NCBI GenBank assembly: GCA_033239525.1
Contig: BSYO01000025.1
Location: 14,108,001 to 14,172,000, forward strand
Length of the DNA: 64,000 nt
DNA from: Nepenthes gracilis
Taxonomy: Eukaryota > Streptophyta > Magnoliopsida > Caryophyllales > Nepenthaceae
Reading direction: 5' to 3'
Shown here one piece after another: positions 48,681-61,671 of this stretch; within the stretch, counting starts at the first letter, position 1; every line of letters starts with the position of its first letter. Made by a program: the position numbers and the translations under genes. The notes beneath the pieces were generated by a model, which was not told the origin of the DNA, made no database searches, and saw only the letters and a program-made list of their open reading frames with translations.

Positions 48681-49479
48681 CACTCTCCTTAATTTTCAAT
48701 TATTTTTATTAAAAACAAATATAACACTAAGGACAGAAAATGAGGATAAAATTTTGTAACTTTAACTTGATTAAAGATAAATCCATATAGGAAATTAAAA
48801 TAATTATATCTTTATTTGTGTTAAAAATTTAATAAACAATTGACTAATGTTAGAGAGACAAGTAAGTAATAATAACTATAAATAAATTTAATAGGATGAA
48901 TTATAATATTTCAGTGTGATCAATTACAAATTATAATTTAATTATTTAGCATGTATCTTAATTTGTTTTATTTATTTGAATTTTTTAGTGGACTCCATTG
49001 GCCACTATCTATTATAACATAGATTCATCATCAAAACCGCCGTGCATAAGATATTTTCGTATTGTTTGGATCTATAAAATTTATAAAACATAAATACTAA
49101 GAAAAAATAAAATTAATATAAAATAATATGATATTTTTGTACTAAGATAAAATTATCCAAAAAGGAGAAAATATGTGTTTTAGAATAAATTTGTGTATAT
49201 TTAATATTTTTAAATTTATAATGTGAAGCATTGTTTTGTTGTTCTACTAGCGATTTTATTCCCGATATGGGCTCTATTTATTAATCCGATCAAGTTATGA
49301 TTTGTTTGATAGAAATTAATTCAATATAAATTATAAATTCATAATCTATTTTATAGTTCTTTATATATAATTTTTAAAAAAATTTAAAAATAAAACTATT
49401 ATCGATCTACCACTACCCAATTCAAACAATTAAAAATATTTTCTTCGTTTAGTTTTCCCTGGTTTGATTTATCATCTTT
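48681..49479. other. AT-rich intergenic sequence
   Basis: No gene, RNA or clear repeat border seen. Confidence 0.4.
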
Positions 49480-50483
49480 ATTAGTTGATAATTTAAATCA
49501 TGTAAAAATATAAGAATCAATAATTAATAAATCTCCTACCAACTAATCAAAAGATTAAAATTTGAAGAATAGCTTATTCATTTTTACAGTAACTTTAGAC
49601 CAATATATTACTATTCAAGATTCAAAATCGATTCATTTATATTACTATATAAATATGGTCAAAAATATCAATTTTTTCATCCATAAATGATAGGTACATT
49701 ATCTAAGTGTGTTTAATATATTAAGACATATCTTAATATGTCTTAATATAAGACATCAATTCACTTACAATAATTTTTATTTATTAAACAGATGACTCTA
49801 TAATAAATATATAAATTTTTTCGTCCTTTGAAAAATATATAAATTTAAATTATATCATAAAATAGAGTTTTATCAAAATATTGTATAAAAATAATATCTC
49901 ACATCAAATACACAAATATTTTATGATTTTTTTACAATATTTTAATATCAAAATCTACTTCTTCAAAATACCATATGTTCAATAAAAAAAGATAAAATCT
50001 TAAAATAGCCAATAAAATACATATACATATAATAATATTCAAAATTGAGTGTAAAAGAATAACATATATATATATATTTAAACAAAAATCAAAAATAAAA
50101 TTAAAAAATTTAAATAATAAACCAAAGAGTATGCTTAAATATATTTGCATTAAATATTAGACTTAGCAAATCTAACGTAAAATAATTTCATATTTCTTTC
50201 ATTCTCATTATCTCTCTTTTGTCCTTTTCTTACTCTTTCTTCTCTCTCTCTTTTTTTTATTTTTTCATGTAAATGACAAAATTAGACAAAGAAACCTATT
50301 TATATCTAGATCAGTACACAAGTGCTAATTATGTGCGCATCAGGTGCCATTCCCAGCCACATGTACACACAAGTATTGTATCAATTGCAAACTATTTTAT
50401 CAAAATAATAAGCGAGCGCATTATAAGTGTTTTTTATACATAAACATATTGTCTCGAATATGTACAAGCCTTCTTCATATGTA
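49480..50483. repeat. block Y', homologous to Y at 23690-24631
   Basis: Follows Y base for base over long stretches, and like Y ends directly at a copia 5' LTR (copy C). Shared marks include CAGGTGCCATTC (50341 / 24489) and CTTCATATG before the LTR. Confidence 0.75.
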
Positions 50484-50488
50484 CTTCA

Positions 50489-53211
50489 TGTTAGGTTAAG
50501 GATAACTTCCGTGTCAGCCCATACTAATTTGACATATTGTTTGGTTGTTTGAACGATATCACACGAATATTATATTGATATTATAGAATTTTTAAATTAA
50601 AAAAATTCTAATTCTCTTTGATTAAAAAAATTTTTGATAAGAATATTTTCTAATTTGGAGATATCATTTATTAGGAAAGATTTTCATATATTATTTTCTA
50701 ATTTGAATATATTATTGATTAAAAAATTATATATATTTTTTAATTAATTTAAGGTAAAAATTCTAGATAAATGAGCCTAACTCTTATATTGGAGACAAGC
50801 AATCGAGTATTCAAGTAATTATTCATGATTTGAATGAAAAATGAGAGAAAGAGAAATAAAATAAATAATAGAAAGATTTTAGCATCCGATAGAGTGTGAA
50901 GTCATATTCCAATCTCTACTAATATTAAGCACACTATTCTTTGAGTTGTAAAGAACGTTTTTACAGGTTATATTTTTACTATTATACTTATTATTATTTG
51001 GTCTGTTTATTACAAGGCGTCAAATCCTTATATTTATAGAGTTTATGAAACTAGCACTTTTATAGTTGATTTATTTGAATGTATCGTCCCGTAATTTTTT
51101 TCTCTTACCTTTAAGAGGGTGTTCTATGTGAACAATTATTGTATATTATTATATTTTTTATACTCACTAATTTGATGGCTGACAGTTAACAGGAGGTTCA
51201 GGTTTTTATTCCATTGCACTGGGTTGTATATTTGGGTCGAATCTCAACAAGTGGTATTAAAGACAGTATAAAACTTTGATTTGATGGAATCGATGTCGAG
51301 GAGCTTGCCATTTGGTATTGAATAGTTTATTCGGCAAAATAATTTCATTTTTTAGTAAAAAATGGTAAGAAATATTTTGACAATGGAAGAAATGGTAAAA
51401 GTCCTTCGAAGTAAGGAAAATAAGGTGGACAATATGACAGAGGAGGAGTGGCAAGATAAAATAATTTTACTAATTATACGATTAAATTGTATCTCACAGA
51501 TAACTCTTTAGGAGGTCATTGGCTTGTCAGATCTTGTAAATGTTTGGATGAAGTTTAAGAATATGTATAAGTTAAAATCCTTAACAACGAGGTTGAATGT
51601 GAAAAAAAGTTCTATGGCCTACATTTGTCAGAAGGAAAAAATTTCAATAAGTATTTTGATGAGTTCAACTAGATTCTGATGTAAATGTCGACATTGCTGA
51701 GATTAAGGAGTAAGATAAGGCACTTGGTGTTGTTGGATTCTTTTCGACATCGTACAATTATATTATCATTGCACTATTATTTGAAAAAGATATGTTCAAG
51801 TTAGATGAGGTTATTGTTTATTTATTTATGAATGAGTCAAGACGGAAGGAAAATATTGAGGATTCAGGAGAATCGAGTCTCTTGGTATCCACTAGTTATC
51901 AAGGACACCGGAGATCGAGGGATCAAGGCTGCGAATTGAAGAGAAGAAACGGTCGAACCAAATTTTAAGATATAGAGTGCTTCTATTATGGTAAGAAGGG
52001 CAATATGAAGTGGGATTATTCCAAGAGGAAGTAAGAGAAGGAGGATGGAGGAGAGCGTCACGAGAGAAGGGATCATAATGATGATGATCGGGCCTCTATC
52101 ATTTCCTACGGAGACCTTCTAGTTGTCCATGCGGGGAACACATGGAGCTTTTTAAACCATGAGACGAATTGGGTGATAGAAAGCGATTCCTTACATCATA
52201 CGACATCGAGAAAGTCTCTCTTCACCAGGTATACGCCCGATGACCATGGAATATTAAAAATGGGTAATAATGGTTCATCGAGGATTGTTGGCATTAGGGA
52301 TGTTAGCTTGCAGACAAGCAACGGGATAAAGTTCGTGTTGAAGGGTGTAAGACATGACCCGTATTTGCGGTTTAATGTAATTTCAATCGAGAAGTTTGAT
52401 GAAGAAGACTTTTACACGATGTTCAAGAAAATCTAGTGAAAACTCACCAAATGCGCATCGGTTGTGACAAGAAAAGGTAAGCGATTAGGTTCATACTTGA
52501 TGATAATTTTGGTTGCCAAGGATAACACTAAGATGACTAACGAGGGTATTAGTCAATATTGCGAAAAGAGGAGGCTGAGGAGGAGTGTAAAGGGTAATGA
52601 TTCTACCGCCAAGGAGAAACCGAAGGGGAGTGAGAATACTCCAGGTTTGGTGGAGTGAAAGAGGGTATTATTTAAATTTGTGAAAGTCGACGCCAAAATC
52701 CCATTTAAGAGGAAGTTGCCGAAGGACAGGTGATGATGGTCGCCGGTGAAGGCGAAGGATCCCCTACACGGTTGTGATAAAAAGTTTATTAGGTTATGAG
52801 TCACTTCCGTGTAGGCTCATACCCATTTGACGTATCATTTAGTAGTTCAAATGAGATCACACGAATATTGTACTGATATCATAAACTTTTTTAAATTAGA
52901 AGATATTTGTTTCTCTTTAATTAGAAAAGGTTTTGATGAGATTATTTTCTAATTTAGAAATATCATTGATTAGGAAAGATTTTAAGAGATTATTTTTTAA
53001 TTTGGAGATATTATTGATTAGAATATTATATTTCCTTCCTAATTAACTTAAGATGAAAATTTTATATAAAGGGCTCTAAGTCTTATATTGGAGATAAACA
53101 ATCAAATATTCAAGTAATCATTCATAAGTTTAATGAAAAAGGAGAGAAAGATAGAGAAAACAGAGAAGAAGGAGATTTAAGTATTCGGTAGACTGTTAAA
53201 TCGTATTTCAG
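50489..53211 (+). mobile_element. copia copy C (gag and protease only), 3' LTR cut short
   Basis: 5' LTR 50489-51249 (761 bp, starts TGTTAGG), PBS-like TGGTATTAAAGA at 51252, interior 51250-52786 (1.54 kb), 3' LTR from 52787 broken off at 53211. Gag reads in pieces (KVLRSKEDKVDNMTEEEW, SLTTRLNVKK). The zinc knuckle (about 51976-52030) has lost most Cys/His. The protease Asp is Glu (GAA 52179-52181). The intact stretch after it (52173-52436) ends in FDEEDFYTMF. The left target duplication is CTTCA (50484-50488). Confidence 0.8.
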
Positions 53212-53403
53212 AGCCATTTAATATGATTTCTGCATCAATTATTGCATTATTATTCTGCATACATTTAGTAAAATATTGGTAAGCCTGATTAACCGTTGGT
53301 CAGTCCGTTTCTATATTTTGATTTTGGGTGATCCCGGGGGTATTCCTATTCACCGAGTTTGTGGAGAACGATTTTGTTATAATTTATGTATTAATCAGAT
53401 AAA

Positions 53404-54750
53404 ATGGCCGCCCCTAGATTGAGACCATTTTTATAGGATAGTAGTTCAAACTCTAGTACAACGACTAATTTTAGAGAGTTATTAGTTATACCTAATAATC
53501 AAGTTTACTCAAGATAGACAATTGCTACTTAACAAGTATAAAAATTTTATAAAATTGGAACCTTTGATTTTAAAATTGTTTTAGCAATTAAAGACCATGA
53601 ACAAGCAATTTCCATTAAACATGAATATGAAAAAATTAGATTACTATCAATATTATCAATTGATAGATTTAAACAAAAATGTTATAATTACATATATTAT
53701 GGTTTAATACAAATTATAATTAAACCATTAATTAAATTAGGATTAGATACTCCGGTATTATTATACTTAAAAGATCAAACATTATTAAAATATAAAGATT
53801 ATATATTAACTATAGTTCAATCTAACTTATGTAATTGACCAATTTATTTCAACTATGCATTAAACTTCACAGTAGATTTGAAAGATCCAACGATATTAAA
53901 TACACTAGTATTAAATGTTCATCTTCCTGGATTAGCCCAACAGGAAGATCGAAGAGGATTTTTAATTTTATATAAAATTTATTTTAAATTATTAACAACT
54001 TAATTTAATCCTGGGTATCTCATTCAAACTTCTCCTGGTAAGACAATAGTACTTCAAGTAGAAGCAAAACATATTACTACTTTTATGCCAAAATTATTAA
54101 AATGTAATGAAATCACTTTACCAAATGAATGGTAAGTTGATTTTATTACACAACCAAACCTGCAGTCACCTACTTTGTCGAAAATGTAATCAATTAATAT
54201 AATTGAAATAAAAAATAATTTTATTCCAAATATAGAATCATTAAAGAAAGAATTTATATTAGAAAAAAATAATAAGATCAAACAATAATATTTTCAAACT
54301 TTTACAAAAAAGAAATAGAAGAATATAGACTTATGTAAAAAAGGATGATGAACTTACTCAAACGAAATTTATCAATTTTTGAATAGTTTTTACCATATCT
54401 AAAAAATAAAAAACTTAATCACATAAATGAAAATGAAATAATTACTTCAACATAGACTACTGATGGTGGACAACAGATTACCTTTGTTTATCCACCATTA
54501 ACAGGATTAAAAATCACCATGGATAATGCCACTTTAAATGCAGCTCCTTTTAAAAAAGGTGTTGATAGAGAAAATGATAGTGATGCAACTTTAGGATATA
54601 TTAAAATATTGTATGAATAAAATAATTATCAATCTTAAATATTATATACGGAAGCTAAACAAGTAGACCGGGTAGAATATATACTTCAAAATAAAGTAGG
54701 AACTTTTTATCAATTTTCTTATAGTATAACACCTTTACAAAGTTCACCAT
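53404..54750 (+). pseudogene. pararetroviral movement-protein region and linker, broken
   Basis: Reading starts at an ATG near 53404. The most readable piece, 53560-54000, matches the 30K-type movement protein core of caulimovirids. In-frame stops occur (for example near 53460, 53837 and 54001), and further stops and frame changes follow to 54750. No product is possible. Confidence 0.65.
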
Positions 54751-55984
54751 TATCTACTATCACGTTCCGCATTCTTATATTCATCGGAATCGTAGCGAAC
54801 ATGTACTTACTTTAACAATATGTAAATCACAACAAACCGTAATATATATGATCCAAAATAATGTCAATCATTAATGGCTCTGATATTCACTTAATAATAA
54901 TATATTGTCACTTTATGATAAGGAAAGATACCAGCTAATATTTCAATATTCATCCTATAAAATTATACAAAACTTATATGATAGCTACAAGGAATAGGCA
55001 AACATTCCTCTATATTAAAGCAAATACATTCCTTATATACTTATAAAACTGCAAGTTCTTACATTATCACTTAAATTAAACTAGTTATATTATTACTGAT
55101 TACTGCATATCTAATGATTTTTTTTACTTTTTATTCACCAGGCTTAAACTCCTGCAAAACATTTGAAGAAAAAGAAAATAGTAAGAGAGTGAGCCAAATA
55201 TTCAGTAAGAACATAATAGTCAATGACATGCATATTTGTCTTTAAAATAATTCATAATGAGGAATGGGGATCATGATGTATGTAAAAATATATATATACT
55301 TTTAGAATATTTTCATAATACAATTAACTTTTTTTTTTCTTATACTTAATTCTTATTACTTTTTAGCACATTTTTATCTTGTATATCTTGACAAATCAGA
55401 GCTATTAAGTCTTACCAGTTAACGGAACATTTGATCGATATCTAGATTGTATACTCCACACAATCAAAGGTCAAAATCGCATAACACAGTGATACTTTTT
55501 TTCTTATTTACATCCCGAAAATAGGATGAATTGTATTCAATCCACAGATATCAAATGCCTTAGCTTTTTTATTTACATCTAGAAGATAAGATTGTACCAC
55601 TTATTATCTCCCGGTAGACGGGGTCAAATTTGTACATTGATACTTATTGAAACAACGCTCTACATTATAATATCCTAAGACATGACAAAAAATACTATTC
55701 GATAAATAAATCATTGGTTCAATTTTTTACTTTTTAAAATATCGTAGTGGAAACCCTTATTTATAATCTTACGTCTTCTTCTTAATTTTCTCATCTTAGA
55801 GAAAATTTATATTTTCTTGGTATTATATTAGCTTTCACTAATGTATAACATATCATATATGTTCGTAACAAAATCACGATAAAGCAATTTGACAAAATAA
55901 GTTTATATGAATTTTTACACGTGATGGGCTTATTTTTAGATAATATATTATTCGATTCTCGATCCATAAATTTCATAATTTACC

Positions 55985-57130
55985 AGTGCACTAACCGGTT
56001 CGGTTTTATTTTATCTATTTAATTAGTTTGATCACAAATCCAGTTTATGGATCAGTTCGACCTTTTATAATATTTTGCTGATTCTATCACGTGAGTTAAT
56101 TCATCGTTATTCATATAATAAGCACCGGTTCATCATTTTAAAGAGTTGTACATAAAGTGATTCACTTATCAAATTAGTCGGTTCATTAGAAATCGACTCA
56201 TTAGATATTTTTAACATCTGATTCTTATAATAACCAACTAATTTATATAATATATAACTTGATTACTAATTCAACATACCATATATAATCGGTTTATTAT
56301 TTATTATTTAGTCAGTTCACACTAAATTAGTAAAATAGGCAATTAAGTGCAAATCGACCAGTTTAGTAGCAATTTCAGTTTTAGGGCCGGTTCAACGACC
56401 AAATCGAGGTATTTTTAGAAATCGTTTTACATGGTGAAAGATCAACCTAGTACTAAATAATATGATGGGTTGGCTTCTAGTTCAACCGGATCATGGCCGG
56501 TTCAACCCATCAAATGGACTGCAAGATTCAACTTCACATGGACGAAGGGTTTGGCTACTTATTTGGGGATCCGATTCAATAGTCCATTCAACCCGTTTTT
56601 ATGAGCCGATTTTACATAATATTAATAAAGACCTTAACTAGTTGGTGACCAATTTTTAGCTGATTTGGTAGTCGGGTGGAGGTCGGTTCTGCCTGATTTT
56701 CCCAAACTATCAATTTCAACGTAATTGCTGAAGCTAGTCCGATTATTAATGTGAAGCCTGGTTTGATGATTACATCACCATGAAAAATTATTTTTCATAC
56801 ATTTTCAGAATCTGAACATAATTTTAGACCGGTTCATATAAATTTTTAAATTTTATTCTTGCCCGATTTAAAGTTATGTATTGATCTTTCATACACAGCT
56901 TTACTTCTGTCCAGTTCAGTGATGCTTCCTTTTCTTTGGAATGAATCGATCAGAGTTTGAGTTGATAAAACTCTGGGATGACATATAGCTGGTTCATTGA
57001 AGTATCTTACATAATTTTTGTGAAGTTTAAATCGGCCTAAAACTTGGTAAAAATAGCAGCCAAATTCAGCACCAGTAGCTACTCTATTTCATCAAGTTCA
57101 ATCTACCAGTCTACTTTGTTTCCATCGAAC
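55985..57130. repeat. CCGGTTCA-rich segment of the long LTR
   Basis: Variants of CCGGTTCA / TCGGTTCA / CAGTTCA and their complements occur a dozen or more times (e.g. 55995, 56126, 56181, 56385, 56497, 56832), irregularly spaced. No coding sequence. Confidence 0.45.
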
Positions 57131-58580
57131 CACCCGATTTCATGACGAATTATTTCAAAATAAAAATATGAAAATTTAGCCGACATATTAGAATTTCTTC
57201 AATAAAATTTTTATAAGATAAATTGGCCATTAACAGTATATAAAAATTAGTATATCAATAAGCATAATAGCAGGTTGTAGAACTAACTTTATAATACATG
57301 TTTTTAAATTTTGGCTATCCTAACATGGTAACGGTAAAGATTTTTTTAGAAAAAAATATAATAATTTAGCTAACATCTTAAAATATATATAGTAAAAATT
57401 TTATGGCATGAATCGAATAAATAAAGCATGTAAAAATTAGGACATCAGCATTGGGCAGCAAAGTTCAGCAATAAAATTTCATTTTGACATGTTGCTAAAC
57501 TTTACTCATTTTAGCATAAATTCAGTGAGAATTTTAAGTATTGGATGGACAAAACTTTAAGATAAGATCAAAAATTTAACAGCAAATTAATGAGCGAGAG
57601 GAGTTCTTGCCTAATTTAATGTGGAATAATTTTGGAAGTTCCTACACTAAACTGCCAGCCCTTCTCTCAGTTTAGCTTTCTTTCTCTATATTTGCTCCTC
57701 TTTTCCTTTAGCTTCTCACCGATTTTCTCTCTCTCTTTTGGTAAATATCTAGCCTTATTAGTCTCCTAATTTAATAAATTATTAGTTAAATTTTTAGGAG
57801 TTGTCACATACTCCATAAGGTAACAATTCCTTGGCTACTCAGGGATGACTCACCCTTTGCATGGGGTAAGTTGTTGGATCCTTCATGACCCACTTGTTGG
57901 ATCTTAATTGAGGTTATTTGGTTACATTTTAAGCCCCTTAATGTGCCAAGTATCCCACTAAATTTTTCATGTATAATTGTTTCTCTTTTAGTTTTTTTTT
58001 ATATACAAGTGCACATGTGTGTGTATGTGAGAGTGCTGGCCCTTCTTTCCCCTCCTTTTCTTCTTTTTCTTCATCCAAATTTCACTAAGTGTTGATTCAA
58101 GAGAAGGTGATATGTGTTCCTCAAATTCAATTAAAATATATTTGTTAATGGTGTATTAAAATTAACTTAATTTATTATGGTATTAGTTAGCTCTTTGATT
58201 TCGTACTTCTTCTAATTTTATTTAAATGTATAAAATTTTATTTAACTACTTTTGGGTCCTTCTAAATATTAATTTTAATCATAAATTTTAGTTAGGTAAT
58301 TGTTTGAAAGTTTCGGCAGCTTTCGGTCTGATTTCGGGTCCGTTAGAATACTAATTTGATCAACCAAAACTTGTTTGGTTACCAACCTAGCCTAACAATG
58401 TAATTCTTATTTGATTTGAGCTATATTTAATCAATCGGATCAAATTCGGTTGTTAATCAGGTGTAATTTTGAGAATCGGATCATCTTGTCATCAACCAAA
58501 ATTAATTTAATTATTAATCGATTGAGAATTTATTAATCGAATCACTTTCGTATTATTCATTTTGAAAAAGCACGTTTTGG

Positions 58581-59525
58581 TGCTAACGAATTTCGACCCC
58601 GTTAAAAGTATAGCGGAAGCAACAATAAATAAATATCCGATACACGTAAAGGATATTTAAATCTAGATGATAACGAAATAACAAGCATGCACGATACAAA
58701 TAATATGATCAATAAAGACAAAGACCCGATTTTTGGTGACGAAGTAAAAACCCGATACCCACGGTATCGAGAAAAACACTCCGGGCTTCAACGGCCAGGG
58801 AAGCAATGCACTATCAAAATCAACTTACAGATCGGGTGATAACGACGCGCTAACATAGCCGACTTACTCCCGTCACGTGATCCCTACCAAGGAACTCCTT
58901 AGATTTGCCCGCGGCAACGGAACCGGACTCCTTCCGGTCTTCACGTCAATCTTCCCTCGAACCACTTGAATTTCCAATCACGAACGAGTCTCCTTCTTCA
59001 CGAACCAACGTCTCCAACGATGGTAGAAGGATGAAAGTTTCAATGGTGAAAGAAAAAGAAAAATGGTGAGGAAACTCCTTAGATCATGAAACTCAAAGTT
59101 ATGTCTTTTGGTTTTTTTAAGAGAGACTAAATCAATAATGCATGAAAGGCTTTTCTCTCAAGTTTGAAGACTTCAAAAATTATCAGTTGAGGCTGTGGCA
59201 TACTTAGGGTTTCAAGAAAATAAGGTGATGAATTTATAGTTGAGCCAAACGCGTTTGAAAATTTTGCCGTTGGGCGGCGCTCGAGAAGGGCTCGGCGCGT
59301 TGTGTGGCGGGCCCCTTTTGGATTTTCGGCTCGAGCGGTTCTCGAGCTCTGCAAGCAAGGGGACCTTCTGGGATTTTAGGCTCGGCGGGTATCAAGCGAG
59401 AGGCGGCGGGAAGGCTTAGGACAGGCTCGAGCGACTGGAGGGCGAACCGAACGGACTTTAACCCGACATCAATACTATAAATATATGGTCACGGAATATG
59501 CCAATTAGACAAAATGTCTCTAACA
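58581..59525 (-). mobile_element. probable nested solo LTR, minus orientation
   Basis: GC-richer than its surroundings. On the minus strand it starts TGTTAGAGACATTTTGTC, has TATATTTATAG (about 59482) and ends CGTTAGCA. TG/CA ends are present, but I could not find a target duplication, so the borders are tentative. Confidence 0.45.
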
Positions 59526-59697
59526 CATTTTATCATTTATTAATTAAAATAGAAGTTGATTTTATTAAATAAATTTTTATCGTATTTTGGTGTGAGTTTC
59601 TGGCATATAGGTTTTTGCTATTTATTAATTTTAATTTTACATAAATTAATTTAGTTTGGCAAATTATGAATAATAAAATTTCGGTCCTTACATCTAC

Positions 59698-60530
59698 CAT
59701 AGATAAATTATATTTACTTCCAACCCAAAAGAAACCCTTTTAGAAAAATTAACACAAAGGTTAAATGACTTACCATGTTCATCAAATACAATACCAAATA
59801 TAATCAAAATAGTTCAAACAATAGACCAAATACAAAACTTAGAATTTGGTAATATTGATCAGATGATAAATAAGATTCGGAGACATACTCCTAAATATGT
59901 AACTACAAAGAATTATTATCTAAGACTAATACCACCTGATATTCAATATGAAAAAGGAAACTAATCTTCACAAAAAAATGTGTGATACTACTGTCATCCG
60001 TAAATGGAATATTGATGGTAAATATGAATATAATATTACATGTATGTTATAAGATATTAGTATTATGTCTGTTACGTATCAAACACATAACAATGTAAAT
60101 GAATATATGGCTGCCAAATTCATCATTGTTGGTTTTATTGGAACTCTAAAATTTTGGTGGAAAAATGCCTTATCATATGATGAAAGGTAATATATTCTAA
60201 ATCATGTCAAATAAGTTCAAACCAAAGGACCACATGGTGAAATTCAAAGTACTGAAAGACAAAATAGTCTTGAAATACTTATTACACTTAGCCAAGCTTT
60301 TCTTGGCAATGTAGAAGATGAATTAACTGGTTCCAAATTAATTTTGTCAAATCATCGATGTCTTACATTGCAAGACTTTTGCTGGTATAAAGATCTGTAT
60401 ATTATCCATATTTTCTGTCGACGGGATTGTAATGAACCATTTTGAAAAGAACGATTTATTGTTGGTCTTCCTACACTTTTTGCTCAATGTATCCTTGCAA
60501 GTTCACTAAGCTTAGAGGGAGTACAGCTAT
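59698..60530 (+). pseudogene. pararetroviral linker and coat-protein region, broken
   Basis: Continues the linker cut at 54757. From about 59990 it resembles the caulimovirid coat protein, including a Trp-rich patch near 60150-60170 and a conserved Arg/Trp/Lys-rich block near 60350-60470. At least five in-frame stops and frame changes are visible (e.g. near 60050, 60190, 60213, 60445). Confidence 0.6.
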
Positions 60531-60559
60531 CCAATAGTCCAATATAACTTATGGGCAAT

Positions 60560-60785
60560 TATCTAAACAAATAGACCGGATAAAATATATATTTCAAAAT
60601 AAAGTAGGAACTTCTTATCAATTTTCTTATAGTATAACACATTTACAGAGCTCACTCTTACCTACCATAGATAAATTACACTTACCTCCAACCCGGACAG
60701 AAACATGTTTAGAAAAATTAACACAAAGACTAAATGACTTACCATCTTCATCATATACAATAGACAGTATAATGCAAATATTTTT
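60560..60785 (+). repeat. second copy of the viral linker segment
   Basis: Matches 54660-54757 joined to 59698-59790 (shared AAAATAAAGTAGGAACTT, TTTTCTTATAGTATAACAC and AAATGACTTACCAT). It lies after the coat-protein region and is joined near 60782 straight to RT sequence. Confidence 0.7.
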
Positions 60786-60789
60786 TTAA

Positions 60790-61660
60790 AATTTGATATG
60801 AAATCGAAATTTTGACAAATCTACATAAATGAGAAAGATAGATATAAAACTGTATTTACTGTACCTTTTGGACACTATAAGTGGAACGTAATGTTATTTG
60901 GATTTGAAAATGCTCCATCTGAATTTTAAAATATTATGAATCAAATATTTAATCCATACACTCAATTCATTATCGTTTCTATTGATGATATTTTAATATT
61001 CTCTAATATTATAAACCAACACTTTAAACATCTATATCAATTCTTAAATATTATTAAATATAATATATTAGTAGTTTCTTCTTCAAAAATTAAATTATTC
61101 CAAACAAAGGTAAGATTTTTAGGGTTTAATATTTATAACCATATAATAACCCCTATACAAAGATCAATTAAATTTATAGATAAATTTTCTAATAAAATTA
61201 AAAATAAAACATAATTATAAAGACTTTTAGGATGTCTAAACTATATAACTGATTTTATCCCAAAATTAAGATAAATTTGTGGACCCTTATATCAAAAACT
61301 CTAAAAGAATCTTCCAGTGTGGACAGAGGAATATATTAATATTGTCAAACGTCTAAAATAATAGGTGCAATATTTACCCTATTTAGGTATCCAATATCTT
61401 CATGCATTTCTCATAGTATAAATTGATGTTTCAGATTTAAGATATGGTGGTCTTTTTAGGCAAAAAGTAGTGTCATAATTGCATACTCAAATCATATGAT
61501 TTCATTCTGATTTGTGGTTAGAATCACAAAAAATTTTTAACCCATAAAAGAAAAATTGTATCCATTATTTTATACATATCTAAATTTTAAAATGATTTAT
61601 ATAATAAATATTTTTTATTACATATCGATTACAAAGTTATAAAAGATGTTTTACAAAAAG
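60790..61660 (+). pseudogene. pararetroviral reverse transcriptase/RNase H, truncated
   Basis: The N-terminal palm and protease are missing. A 92-codon open piece (60936-61214) spans the catalytic I-D-D. The usual Tyr before it is Ser here. RNase H sequence follows with several stops. It cannot encode an active polymerase. Confidence 0.7.
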
Positions 61661-61671
61661 ATATTAAAAAT

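Larger units (their letters stand above)
54758..59692 (+). mobile_element. 4.9-kb solo LTR inside the pararetrovirus
   Basis: Starts TATCACGTTCCG (usual family start TGTCACG) and ends CGGTCCTTACA. Perfect 5-bp target duplication TCTAC (54753-54757 / 59693-59697). The virus's own second linker copy (about 60640-60675) shows the empty site. No gag or pol, and no internal second LTR, was seen, so it reads as a solo LTR of a long-LTR gypsy family (perhaps Tekay/Del-like). A further LTR-like insert (58581-59525) accounts for about 0.95 kb. Confidence 0.7.
53212..61671 (+). mobile_element. endogenous plant pararetrovirus (Caulimoviridae), rearranged and inactive
   Basis: Three parts on the + strand: a leader and movement-protein region (53212-54757), a linker and coat-protein region (59693-60530), and a reverse transcriptase/RNase H region (60790-61660). 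Within it sit a 4.9-kb solo LTR (54758-59692) and a repeated linker (about 60560-60785). Stop codons and frame changes occur in every part, and the protease segment was not found. It is flanked on both sides by copia LTR sequence that overlaps by about 42 bases. Genus is uncertain; the order MP, CP, RT in one long reading is seen in petunia-type and florendovirus-like copies. It is a fossil without coding capacity for a working virus. Confidence 0.75.

Noticed and set aside
53520..54750. Organelle DNA insertion, suggested by AT-rich coding-like text
   Set aside because: The readable parts match a caulimovirid movement protein, and coat-protein and RT regions follow on the same strand.
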